Position numbers and translations under genes: made by a program. Shown here piece by piece: positions 10,944 through 21,177 of a stretch of 64,000 nt of DNA; position 1 is the first letter of the stretch; every line of letters begins with the position of its first letter. Under the pieces are notes generated by a model. It saw only the letters and a list, made by a program, of their open reading frames with translations, was not told the origin of the DNA and did not search any database. Origin of the DNA: Thozetella sp. PMI_491 (lineage: Eukaryota > Ascomycota > Sordariomycetes > Chaetosphaeriales > Chaetosphaeriaceae); contig MU270051.1 in NCBI GenBank assembly GCA_021432635.1, positions 248,001 through 312,000 of the forward strand, read 5' to 3'.

Positions 10944-11498
10944 GATAGCGGTTGGCTAGCTGAGCTGCTGCCGCGATTCCAAGTGCGGTTGGGATCTGAC
11001 GAGGCCTCCACAGGGTCGCCTATTTGCCGACTACGTCCGGAGCGGGACGACACGATAGTAAAACGGCTCAATGAACCCACGGTGGATAAAGGGCAAGCTT
11101 AGCACGAGTGGACGGTGCCCGACTCCACGCGACTTTTAGGGGAGGTTGGAGCTCGCTAACTGGGTTAGTGTCGCATCGGATCCAGGAAGCTGAAGACGAA
11201 TCGGGCGCGCGACGAAACCCGGAACAAACGCCCCCTGGCAGATTGACTGGGTACTGGCGCTCCTCGGGCGCCCATCTTCTTGAATACATATCATCACAAA
11301 TGTCAAAGCGCAGCGTCGATTTACGGCGAGTTGGAACCGTGGCGCACAATCATCGTGTAGGGAAGCAAGCCACGCCCGAATCATGAAGAGGGAAGAACGT
11401 GATATTATATGGGTATTGGCTTGCTAATGCATGCATGCTACATCCGGTCGGCCGTGTCGTCTGGTATCATGTGAGATAAAAGAAAACCTTTCCTACTA
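10944..11498. other. intergenic, nothing recognised
   Basis: Promoter of the DUF1295 gene and 3' flank of PRP24. No gene or RNA recognised. Confidence 0.6.
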
Positions 11499-14400
11499 CT
11501 ACTCCTTCGACTCCTGACTGCCGCTCAAGAACATTTTCTTGAAGTCATCGTTACTCTTGGCCCCTGCCGGGACGGCCCCGGTGCCGTTGGGTGCTTTCGA
11601 CACGGCGTTGACGAAGCCAAGTCCGCGGCGCCCACCACGACCGCCACTGCCGCCGAGCACGGGTCTCCGGACCGTGGGCGGCGGCGGCATCAGAGCACGG
11701 GCAGTATCTTTTGCCTTGTCCTTAGAGTTCTCCTTCACGGGCTGGTCCACCCTGTCCACTCGGTGCTCTCCCTTCTGCTTGAAAATCTCGGCAACTGTTC
11801 CCGTGCGCAGCTTCCGACCAGACTCGACTTCCATGCCCTCGATTGCGAGTGCCGCCTTGCCGGCCGTGTTGGCATCGGCAAATTCTATGACGGCGCCTCC
11901 GTGGCTCGGGTGGAGTACCAACTTCTTGATCTCGCCCAAAGGTTCCAGAACAACGCGGAGGCGTGCGTCATTCATTGTGTCAGGGACCCCGAGCACAGCA
12001 ACAGTGCGAGCGCTTATCTCGGCCGGAGTCGAGCCGTCAGCACCCGGCCGCTCATCTGAGCCTTCGGCACCACCGGGCGCTGGGGAAGGACTTGCCGGGG
12101 CGGCTGGGCCCCCCCGGCTTGTGGCAGTGATCTTGCGGTTATTTTCTGCGGAGTTCTCGACAGACAGGATGTGGTTGCGATAGGATTGCTTGTCGATGCT
12201 AGCAATCGCCTGGTCCGCTTGCTCCTTGGTCCGCATGACAACAAAGGCTACCCCATGGCTGTGGCCAGCCATGTTCCGAAGAATTCGGACCGACTCGACC
12301 TCTCCGGCCTTGCTAAAGATCTCCTTGATGTCTTGCTCGTCGGCATCCTTGTGCAGGTTGCGCACGTGGAGTTCCCGCTGCTCGGCCTGGGCGCCATGTC
12401 GCTGTTGCTTGGCCGAGGGGTCCGACAACTTGACCTGCAACACATACTTGCCATTCTCAAGGCGCTTGCCGTCCAACTTAGTTGCCTCCGCTGCGCCGTT
12501 CCTGTCCCGGAAGGTGACGTAGCAAAATCGCCGCTTAGTGTTGTACTTCAGGCTCGGAAAGCGGATGCTGTGAATTTCTCCGGCGTCCTGGAAAATGTCC
12601 CGTAGGAAGACGTCGTCTGCCTGGGGCGGGTAGTTGGTGACGAAAAGGGTACAGTCGGTTGCTGGCGAAACGCGGATGACGTGTTCGCCAAAGTATTTGT
12701 TGTCCCGAAGCAGTGCAGACTGGGCATCCTCAGGGGATCGAAACTCGATCAACACGACTGGCGATATCCCTTCCTCCTTCTGCATGTCGATGTTGTTGAT
12801 ATGCCCGTATTCACGGAAGAACTGCCGGACCTTGGTCTGGGTGGCGTCCTGGGGAAGATTGGTCACAAACACTGACGTGTTCTCTCGGTCGCGCTTCGGA
12901 TCGGAGGTTTCGGCAGCATCGCTCTTGACTCGCTTGGCCCCGGTGTCCACCTCCTCTTCGGCAGCAGGCTCTCGCTTCCGCTTGCTGCTGGGAGTATCCG
13001 ATGCATCTTCCATTATCTGATCCGGTGAGTGTTGGGTTTGCCGGGCAGCCTGGAGCTGCGCGGCCTCCCGAGCCTCCCGCTCTCGACGCTTCGCCACGCC
13101 TTTTCTTGTCTTGTAAACTGTGTCGAGTGCCTCCCGTAAAGTGTTGGGCAGCTCGTAGTCGTTGCAGTGTTGCAGGTACACTTCCATGATCCGCTCTGGC
13201 CAATCGAGCGTGCGCACTTTGAGCGCTTTCAAAAAGACCTGTGTGGCCAGGCTGGGAATTCGCACGCCGGGAGCAGCCGGTGTCGGGCTCCGGACCTTGC
13301 CTTTGGACGATGCGAAGACGGCGATCTCCCACACATACCAATGCAGCCAGAAGTCGTAGCTGTTGGCGTGGAGCTCAATGGCCGAGAGCTGGTTCCAGAC
13401 GGCGCGGGCCGCATCTACATCTTCTTGCTGCTCGGTAAGGAACTGGATGAGGATCTTCTCGAGGCGGAAGTTGGGGTCGCCCTGGTAGGCGTCACCGTAG
13501 CGCCTCTTGCCCCAGTGGCGGACGTCTTCGAGCGCCGAGGGAAGGCCGACCTCAGCAAGATCGATGGACTCCTCGGAAGCGTTGGGGTCCATGGCCGTGC
13601 GCTTCAGGTAGCCGCACCAGGCCGAGTACATCTCTAGCACAGCGCTCATGCCATCGCGGTCGAGGTGCGAGCAGCTGGTAGCGGCATGCTTGATCCTCTC
13701 GATGTCACCGAAAGACAAGCCGGCCTCCTCTGCAGTCAAGATGTAGCGAGCCCAGATGGTACCGGACCAAGGGATGTGGCGTATGGCGCGCTGGAGGACA
13801 TCTAGCATGTTGGGCAGGACGTCTTGTGGGATGGTGAGCTTGGCGCGCCCGGTCTTCTGTTCCGAGTGCGCGCTCGAGATGAAGACGACGTAGTTCAGCC
13901 AGGTGGGCTCGTCCAGGGCGAGGGGACCTGTCAGGGCCCTGGCGAAGAGACCAATGCATATCTTGAACTGCGCCAGACCGTCCTTCTTGTTCTTTTGCCT
14001 GATCTCCCAGTCCAGGTACTCGGACCACGCCTCCTTTAAGGCGTCGGGGTTGTCTACTTTGGCGGCCTGGACCAACTTCATCTCGTGGGGGTCGCGTGCT
14101 TCGTAGATGCGCTTGGCGCCGGCGGCGCGCTTGGTGGCCTGCTCCATCTCGGTCTCGTACGATTTTCGGCTGTATTCGGAGAGGAAGCTGGAGAACATTT
14201 GCGACGTCCGGTCCCAGGCGGCGTGCGGGACCTCGAGGCGGTTCCGGAAGAGCTGAGTGATCCTGCGGACGCCATTGTCGGTGCGAGTGCGCGCCAGCAG
14301 CTCCATCTCGAGCTCGATCCAGCGGTTCCAGAGCTCGTGGCTGTCGGCAAGGCGGTACTGGACCGCCTCGTAGCCCCGCTGCCAGAGGCTGAGGGCGGCG

Positions 14401-14660
14401 TCGAGGGAGAAGGTCTCGCGCCCGAGGAGGGCCTCGTCGGCGGGCCAGCCGGCGTCGCTGCCGGGCTGGCAGTCGGCATAGAGCGACCAGAAGTACTCGC
14501 AGTAAGCCATCCATACCTTGAGGCTGCCGGCCTCGACGCTGATTGCGCGCTCAAAATCCTCAATCACGCCAACCTTGGCCTCGAGTCCCTTCGCGCTCGC
14601 GCCCCGTGAATTTTGTTCGACATAGTCGAGCCAGTTATCTTCCCCCACTGGGCTCGCCAT
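11499..14660 (-). CDS. PRP24: U4/U6 snRNP assembly factor Prp24/SART3 (1053 aa)
   Basis: Single uninterrupted exon. The N-terminal ~560 residues are helical HAT-type repeats rich in W and Y (VWMAYCEYFWSLY, LWNRWIELEMELL, WLNYVVFIS). A charged nuclear-localisation-like stretch (KRKREPAAEEE) follows, then four RRMs beginning near residues 593 (SVFVTNLPQ), 670 (CTLFVTNYPP), 763 (RELHVRNLHK) and 883 (RTVAVLGVP). The extreme C-terminus, after a Gly/Arg-rich GGRGGRRGLGF, has SNDDFKKMFLSG near 1040, which corresponds to the Lsm2-8 contact peptide of Prp24/SART3. Role: re-annealing U4 and U6 snRNAs after splicing. HAT repeats plus four RRMs combine features separate in budding yeast (RRMs only) and human SART3 (HAT plus two RRMs), as is usual in filamentous fungi. 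Several long antisense frames here are shadows. Confidence 0.93.
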   Translation of the reverse strand: MASPVGEDNWLDYVEQNSRGASAKGLEAKVGVIEDFERAISVEAGSLKVWMAYCEYFWSLYADCQPGSDAGWPADEALLGRETFSLDAALSLWQRGYEAVQYRLADSHELWNRWIELEMELLARTRTDNGVRRITQLFRNRLEVPHAAWDRTSQMFSSFLSEYSRKSYETEMEQATKRAAGAKRIYEARDPHEMKLVQAAKVDNPDALKEAWSEYLDWEIRQKNKKDGLAQFKICIGLFARALTGPLALDEPTWLNYVVFISSAHSEQKTGRAKLTIPQDVLPNMLDVLQRAIRHIPWSGTIWARYILTAEEAGLSFGDIERIKHAATSCSHLDRDGMSAVLEMYSAWCGYLKRTAMDPNASEESIDLAEVGLPSALEDVRHWGKRRYGDAYQGDPNFRLEKILIQFLTEQQEDVDAARAVWNQLSAIELHANSYDFWLHWYVWEIAVFASSKGKVRSPTPAAPGVRIPSLATQVFLKALKVRTLDWPERIMEVYLQHCNDYELPNTLREALDTVYKTRKGVAKRREREAREAAQLQAARQTQHSPDQIMEDASDTPSSKRKREPAAEEEVDTGAKRVKSDAAETSDPKRDRENTSVFVTNLPQDATQTKVRQFFREYGHINNIDMQKEEGISPVVLIEFRSPEDAQSALLRDNKYFGEHVIRVSPATDCTLFVTNYPPQADDVFLRDIFQDAGEIHSIRFPSLKYNTKRRFCYVTFRDRNGAAEATKLDGKRLENGKYVLQVKLSDPSAKQQRHGAQAEQRELHVRNLHKDADEQDIKEIFSKAGEVESVRILRNMAGHSHGVAFVVMRTKEQADQAIASIDKQSYRNHILSVENSAENNRKITATSRGGPAAPASPSPAPGGAEGSDERPGADGSTPAEISARTVAVLGVPDTMNDARLRVVLEPLGEIKKLVLHPSHGGAVIEFADANTAGKAALAIEGMEVESGRKLRTGTVAEIFKQKGEHRVDRVDQPVKENSKDKAKDTARALMPPPPTVRRPVLGGSGGRGGRRGLGFVNAVSKAPNGTGAVPAGAKSNDDFKKMFLSGSQESKE

Positions 14661-15733
14661 CTTGCAAGTTGTGCGGCGCAGACCAGCTCATCTGAGTGCG
14701 CGGAAGGGGGGGGAGGAAAGAAAGATGCGCAAGTCAGCCGGAGAGAAGGCAGCGGCAAATAACTTTTTTTTTTTGTTTTGACTTACGATCGCCGCGGGAA
14801 GGTTCGAGGCTGGAAAAATTATGGTCATTCGGTTGAGTCGGCGTAGGCGGCCTTAGCAGCGGAGCGCTAATGCCCACCCGGTCGCAGGGACCTAAACCCC
14901 GTACTAAACCCTTCCAGCCTCACACCTCAGCGGACCACCCCCGATAGACAGGGATGATGGATCCAATATAAATGGAACGGTGTAACCCGTGGCCGCCTAA
15001 CTCTGCCCGGCCATGGCACGTCGTTGGCAAGCAGGAAGCAGGGCATCTCGCCGGCCATGGTCTTGGCGCCCGTTTTCTTTTTCCCCCACCCCTTCGATTC
15101 TACCCTTTTTTTTTTCTTCTTTTTTAGGGACCACCTAATTCTATTTTGCCTGTCCCCGTCTATCCTTCGCCTGTAAAGGGAAGCTCGCCCTAGCTGGTCT
15201 TGGTTTTTTTTTCTCCTTCCTAGCTCCTGCCGTTTTCTGCACCGCGCTCTGAGGTCGCGACGCGTTCGAAGGACGATAGAGAGACGAGGGAGGGGGTGGT
15301 GTGTGATTCGAGTCCCAGCATCTCTCGCCGCACACCCCTTTTCAGCCGCGCCACCGGCTTTGAGGCCTTCACACCAAGCAAGAAGAAGGGAAGACCAATG
15401 AAGCTAGGGGTCCATGCAGTAGTAGATCAGGGTCCAGGCGAAACCGAAGAGCAGAAGAAACGCCTAGGCACTACCTACCCTCCCCCCTTCGCTTCCGACT
15501 TGCTCGTAATATCACTAGTTTGGCCCATCTTCAGGCGATCGCAAGCACGCTTAGTAGGTGGCTAAAGGGCAGGCGAGCCAGACCCTCGGGAAGCTGGAAC
15601 CGGCCTGCCCGTTGTCGCAGCTTGCTACCCCCTACTCCCGCTCCTCGGTGCGAACACCTCGAACAACTGTGGCATGTGGACACATGTTGCAGGCCGGGCG
15701 GGTGAGGTACTCAGGTACTGTACCAAAGTAGTA

Positions 15734-15752
15734 CCCCCCCCCCCCCCCCCCC
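15734..15752. repeat. homopolymer run of about 19 C
   Basis: An uninterrupted C tract in the gene-free stretch. It could be slippage-prone or mis-sized by sequencing, so its length should not be trusted. Confidence 0.85.
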
Positions 15753-17173
15753 AAAGAGCATGGCATCATAAAGACTACTGTAGGTATCAAATTCTTTAGG
15801 GGGTGCCGCCAAAGCCATCGAAAGGCGACGATCGGCAGGCCTAGAATCTTTGTCTGACCCGAGCCGTTGAAGCCTCAGTGGTCGAACCTACAGAAGCCGA
15901 CCGCCACCAGGGCCAGACAGGTGTCGTCAGTCTCAAGTCACCACATTCCTTCCCCTTAGACGTGTACTAGCGATGTACCTTGCGGAGTAGGCCCCAGCGC
16001 TGCCGGGGTTCTGCGGTTCTGTGCCCCGATGCTTTTCCCATCGAGGCCGGGCACAATCAAACAAAATCCCATGGCGGCAGAAAGGGCGGGGAGGGGCAGG
16101 CAATCACGCCAGAACTATAGCAAAGCGTGCCGGGCTAGCCGCAATGGTGGCTTGCCGATGCTGCCACGGCGAGACAAGCACCGTGATCACACCGCACCGC
16201 CAAGAGGCCCTAAGGTGAGTTGCCCTGGCAAGCTGGCAAGCCTGCGCGGGCTGGTTGCCTGGTCTAATTCTGAAGGTGTGGCTACCTACCCAGGTATGTG
16301 TACTGTATCCTCCAGCAGCGGCCCCTCCTCGCAGCAAGCGCGCCGATCGCTGGTCCCTACCACCGTCCGAGCGCCAATGACGTCGCGTCTTTCCAGTGCG
16401 CCAGCTCATCGTCCTGCTGTCATCCATCCCCCCTGAGCTTTGTCTTCTCCGCTTCAATGGACCCGCGAGAGCCCTCCCTGCCTTTTTGTGTACGGTCCCG
16501 TAAGTTTGTTTAATACACCTTTTTTTTTTCCTCCTTTCGGTTGTCTCGTCTAAACCTGCCATCCCTCAATGGCCCGACCGGTCTGATCCTACCGACCAGA
16601 GCGAGGCCCTCGGTCCCGCTTCTCCGCGAGCACTTGACGGGTATGTTTCAGCCTAGGCGGGACACAGCTCACAATGACGTAGTAATTGCATAATCGGGAC
16701 TGCCACGCAACCCTAGGGAGCCCGCTAGCTCGAGGGAAGCCGCGTGCGAGCTATTGTCGCTCAGACAATCACAATCCCCCCATCTCAGGGGTGCCTGCTA
16801 CCAGGAACAAAACAATCTGGGCCGTGTCGCCCATCGCTCTCGGAATCGTATGAGAAGAGAAACTCTGGATTTCTTGCCTCTCGCTCCTTGTTTCTTCTCG
16901 TCCAGTCCAGGGGTGAGCCGCTGGCTCGGGGTGCGGCGCCTTGTTTTATTAGCTTCAAGCGTCCTCATCTTCTACCCGTGCCGTGGGGCTTGGCATGGCT
17001 TGCCTGGGTCCATCCTGGTACCGACCCGATCGCTATGTATTCGTGTACCATAGTAGCTGACAGGGTCAGACGGGGTTGAACAGGGTTGGTGACCGGGGCC
17101 TACCTAGTACTGGAGCTCGCATTCGTTCTCTGTTGCTGGACTGAATTGGCCTGAATTAGCATTCCTCAGTCCA

Positions 17174-17187
17174 TACATCCGGATGTA
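17174..17187. repeat. perfect 14-base palindrome (7+7)
   Basis: TACATCC is followed directly by GGATGTA, forming a perfect palindrome in non-coding DNA. Possible protein-binding site, but 14-base palindromes do occur by chance. Confidence 0.5.
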
Positions 17188-18370
17188 CGGAATACCTAAT
17201 GTACCTACTGTTCAGTGAATACCACCCCAGAAAACACTAGTGTTGAAGCTAGCACCCCAAAGTCGTGTTCCCCCCCCGTGGCCTCCGGCTTTCACGGCCC
17301 AGATGACCACTGCACGGCCTGTTTCCGCCACGTCCTCAGATCTTCGGAGTCGTATGAAAAGATATTCCGCTCCAGCCCAGCCTGGCCCCTAGGCTTAACG
17401 CCAGCGCCTTGCGCTAGTAGCCGACGGTCCCCTATTCTTCTCTCCAAAAACGGCATCGTTGCGCTACTCGCTAGCCAATCCTTTCCCCTCTCAGAGCCTT
17501 ATTTTGTCCTTGCGTGTTAAGTTTTCATTCCGATCCTTAGCGGACGATGGTACTACGAAGTACCTTCACCGGCAGCGCTTAGCACCCCCCCACCCCCCCA
17601 GAGCCCCAGGAGATGGGATGGTTGGTAGTAGTATTCGATGCCATCAACCGAGCTGTGGTTTTCACTGCGGATTCCAATGTGGCTTCTGTCACTTCCATAA
17701 GTGGCAACATAGGCGCCTTTGCTAGGTGCCCGCTGAAGCGCCAACGAACCTAGTGTCTCCCGGCGGCTGAGCGACGGCCGCCCAAGAGTCGCACGGTTGG
17801 TATTCCGCAAGCCTATTTACCGGCGCCACTAGACGTAATCCCAGCGCCACAGGGGCATGGACCATCCTCTAGTCTAGAGGTAGGCCGTGATGCCACGCGT
17901 ACTCGCTATCTACTCGGCCGCTGCCAAAAAACAACCCCCAAAAAACCCGACCTGTTGCGAAGGTAGCCTAGCCTCGAGCGAATAAGCTAGGTGGTTCGAG
18001 ATAGCTGGGGCTTGGTGGTCACCGGCAGTTGTCCGCTCCGTTCATCCTCGGGTAGCTGGCGTGAGCATATACCCAGGCCAAGGTCGTTACCTAATCTGTT
18101 CATCTCGTGACGGGCGTAAACAAAAGTCAGGATGCACACGCGCGCCACATATCCGATTGAGGCAGCGACATCGGAGCCCAGCTATCCTCTAGGGTTATGC
18201 TACCTCTCTAGGTAGATAAGATCTTCCACGCCATGGTCATAGCTTGCATCGCCCACGGTTGACGTCGAGTTACACGTTCCCTACTGGCAACACTTGGGAT
18301 CGTATAAGGATTCCGCGAATTCAGGGTGCGTGCATATTGACAGGGCCAGGTGCCAGTAACTAGCGCCTAT

Positions 18371-19582
18371 CTACTTGAGGGTGTGGGAAAGGATAGGGAA
18401 AACCTTCGTAGCGCGGTCTTGGAATGTCTCAAGGTATCTCTGCCACTCCGCTCTACATCCGCCACACAGCCTGACACCACCGAACTGGCCGGTTGTCTTA
18501 GCGCCGTAAGATGCACGGTACTGGCATTGGCTGCAGTGTCCGTCGCCGCCCCGTTCAAGAATCTCAGCTTGTCCCGGAAACAGGAGTTCGTTGCTCCGAG
18601 ACATGGCGTCTTCGTAACTCTTGACGTCGGCTTGCAGGTCGTTCTCCGCGGCCGCCAGCACGTCGACGCGGTTCCAGAGCTTATAATTTTCCCGGGTTTG
18701 GTTGACCACATAGTCCGTCTCGGGCTTCCCGATGGTTAGACCATCCTCGACAAAGCGGTATCGCCGCATCGTCATATGGATGGGGCCGCCGAAAAACCGG
18801 AGAAAGTTCAACACACATCGGTGGCCTGGGGAGCCTGCCCAAGCAACGTCTAGGCCCCAGAGCACCTCGCGGTATCGACGATAGCATTCTGTGCGCAAGC
18901 TCAACTCTTGGCCAGCATAGGCAAAGGTGCTATTGGTTTCTCCTTCGGTTCGGTGCTTGTAGAAGGCAACGGCATCATACAGCGTGATCCCGAGCTCGGC
19001 GACGATCTGAAATTCATCCTCCGAAAACCTGACATCATTGACATCGTTACATGCCAAAGCGGAAGCCATAGTGAAGCGTGCCAGTGCATCACAGTCGCGG
19101 ACCCGGAACCAAGTCTTTGGGGATTCCGCAAGGGCGTTGACATACCTCCGGAACATGTCGGATTGCCGTTTGTGGCTGGTCTTGATGGAAGTGGTAAACA
19201 AGAAGGCTCGATACCCACGCCCCATCTCTTCCCGTCCCGGAGTTCCCGCAAAGAGGATATCCAGTAGATCGTTCAAGTCATACCCCAATAGGGTGTCACC
19301 GGCTGTCACATCAACAAGATTTCCGCGGAACTCGGCCACAATCCCGATGACGATGATTCGGATAAAGGCAACGTATCTCTGCCAATTGGTGAAGTGCGGA
19401 ATCACACATCTCGCATATTCCCACCCGCAGGCCAGAGTTTCTGCAATAAACTTCTCGGGAAGGTCGACCGTCAGCAGATCGTCCTTGATCTCATTAGGGT
19501 AGAACCAAGTATCTTGGGCCAGCTCTCGCGTGTCTAGGTGCTCCGAGTCACTGCTCGATCTTGGTGTCATTGCCGGATCCAT
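18371..19582 (-). CDS. ABA3-like non-canonical sesquiterpene synthase (403 aa)
   Basis: Single exon, 403 residues, no signal peptide. Stretches such as WEYARCVIPHFTNWQRYVAF, RDCDALARFTMASALACND and YDAVAFYKHRTEGETNSTFA agree with my memory of the BcABA3 family, the alpha-ionylideneethane synthase of fungal abscisic acid biosynthesis. That family makes a sesquiterpene from farnesyl diphosphate without the usual aspartate-rich motif; accordingly no DDxxD or NSE/DTE motif is visible here. The C-terminus carries CSQC at 350-353 and CGGC at 373-376, 19 residues apart, like a metal-binding knuckle. Two P450 genes follow across a divergent 1.6 kb promoter region, which supports a terpenoid pathway. 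The family call is from memory and the product is inference; if wrong, the gene is a conserved protein of unknown function. Confidence 0.6.
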   Translation of the reverse strand: MDPAMTPRSSSDSEHLDTRELAQDTWFYPNEIKDDLLTVDLPEKFIAETLACGWEYARCVIPHFTNWQRYVAFIRIIVIGIVAEFRGNLVDVTAGDTLLGYDLNDLLDILFAGTPGREEMGRGYRAFLFTTSIKTSHKRQSDMFRRYVNALAESPKTWFRVRDCDALARFTMASALACNDVNDVRFSEDEFQIVAELGITLYDAVAFYKHRTEGETNSTFAYAGQELSLRTECYRRYREVLWGLDVAWAGSPGHRCVLNFLRFFGGPIHMTMRRYRFVEDGLTIGKPETDYVVNQTRENYKLWNRVDVLAAAENDLQADVKSYEDAMSRSNELLFPGQAEILERGGDGHCSQCQYRASYGAKTTGQFGGVRLCGGCRAEWQRYLETFQDRATKVFPILSHTLK

Positions 19583-21177
19583 GTTAGCAACGAGACTTGT
19601 TCACGTTCTCACGTATGCTGTAGGTGTTGTTCAGAGACCAATGGGGCAGGCTTGGTTGAGAAGACGCTGCAATATACCGCCATGGACATTCTAAACTCCT
19701 TACTTGTCTCTAGCTTTATAGTCACGCGGCCGAAGAAGCCAGTGGGATATGCTTTCTCGGGTAAGCATCATTTTAGGAAATAGTGTATCAATAAAGGCCA
19801 TAGCTAGCGAGCAAACGTCAATTGGGTTCTTTCTAATGCGGAATTATCAGATCTTGCCGCATCTAGTTAATTTCCCAAGGCAAGCTGTGAGGGGTGGATA
19901 GAATCGGATCCGTGATACTGCTCTCTCTGTGGGAAGGTGGTGTGCAAAGTCGATGTCTAACTCTGAGTAAACGATTCTATCGACACAGCTAGAACCTTCA
20001 TGTGCTAAATGAGTAGTCTACAAAAGGCTAGCTACGCAAGCCTGCCGAAGCCCGATATCCAGAAGCGTGCCATCAATCAACCCCAAAGCTTGATATATCC
20101 GACTGCACTTACAAGACTAGTAAAAGGGGGAATTGTGCCCATTCAGGCCACATTTCTACGCCTTAGCTCTGAGTGGATGTATATACGGACAGTACATATA
20201 CGTTTGTTCATGCTGGTCCAATCAAAGGCGGTCCATGCAAGGTGGTGCTCGGTAGATATGTACTCCTCACGACGGAGACAAATCCTATCACCTGCATAAG
20301 TTGTGAGGCTGAGCATAAAGTTAGAAGGATACATTATCTTCGCAATCTCGAAAGAGGAATATATCCGTAGGCGGGATAGATGTCTGTAAGAAGGAAGTCA
20401 CCCGTGTTGTAGCCGACCAAAAACGGGGTTGAGCGATTGTAACCAGCCTATGTAGGCCCGGGCGACTCGTCTAGAACGAACTACAGGGCCGCTGTCGCTA
20501 TTTAGTCCCACGGAAGACTCCAAGGCTCCCTTATGGACGGTTTGGTCGCTGCGTATCGATTCTTGGTTCATGCTGAATAATAATAACTATAAACTATGGA
20601 CGGGAGCCATCGCACTGGGCCTAGGCAGTGCCCCAGTTGCCTGTTCGGAACTACCTTAACGGGAAATGGTATCCAAACTTGGAACATCAACGCGCTTGTA
20701 TCTAATAATACAGGTCTAACCCGCCTAAGTACATCCATATCAATATTAAACCCGGTTTGGCGAAGAGCCCCATACTAAGCCACCTTCGGCTACGTCTACT
20801 TTTGGATACCATGCTCGGCTGTCGCTGTATGATATCTAGTCCGTGAATGTAACACTATGAGAACCCCGCGACTTGGCATATGATCATTCTCTGTATTTTT
20901 AGGTGAAAGGGACTTATGCTGTTGCCTCCGCTACTTTAGTTTCACAGTATGCTTCTTGGATAAGCCACTTGGGTGAACGGCTGGGATGGTACGTCCGATG
21001 AGGAATGCTAGATACCGGAACGCACTTCCGGTTTAAGCGATGTCATACTGCCGATCTGCAATGTCATCCACTCAATAATGAATGTCGGGCTTGCAGACGC
21101 GAAGCACATAATGTTATATATCCGGGTGTCGCAGCAGCTGAGTGTAGCAGAACCTAAACTCGAGAAACCAGGCCCTC
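19583..21177. other. AT-richer divergent intergenic region of the terpenoid cluster
   Basis: Promoter space shared by the terpene synthase (minus) and the first P450 (plus). Sample lines counted by hand give about 43-45% GC, against about 60% in a line of the 14.7-18.4 kb stretch. Frames are short and carry frequent stops. I saw no gene relic I could name. Confidence 0.55.
21115..21120 (+). promoter_or_regulatory. TATA-like box before the first P450
   Basis: TATATA lies 63 bases before the start codon, which would leave a leader of about 30 bases. Weak evidence because the region is AT-rich. Confidence 0.3.

Larger units (their letters stand above)
14661..18370. other. 3.7 kb GC-rich stretch without a recognisable gene
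   Basis: Lies between the PRP24 start and the end of the terpene synthase gene. It is mostly GC-rich with pyrimidine tracts and T or C homopolymers; the frames are short, low in complexity and start or stop at random. I found no tRNA with a pairing T-arm and no transposase, although a GATTCGAGTCC-like string occurs near 15306. It could hold a non-coding transcript, remote regulatory DNA or a decayed region; I cannot decide. Confidence 0.55.

Noticed and set aside
12171-14609. Several plus-strand frames of 100-214 codons opposite PRP24
   Set aside because: They are mirror frames of a GC-rich coding exon; no domain is seen, whereas the minus strand has HAT repeats and RRMs.
15296-15330. GATTCGAGTCC B-box-like string
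   Set aside because: Flanking bases do not form a T-stem and there is no A box or acceptor pairing.
16104-16562. 152-codon minus-strand frame in the first gene-free stretch
   Set aside because: Arg/Ala/Gly-rich composition with no domain, signal peptide or splice context.
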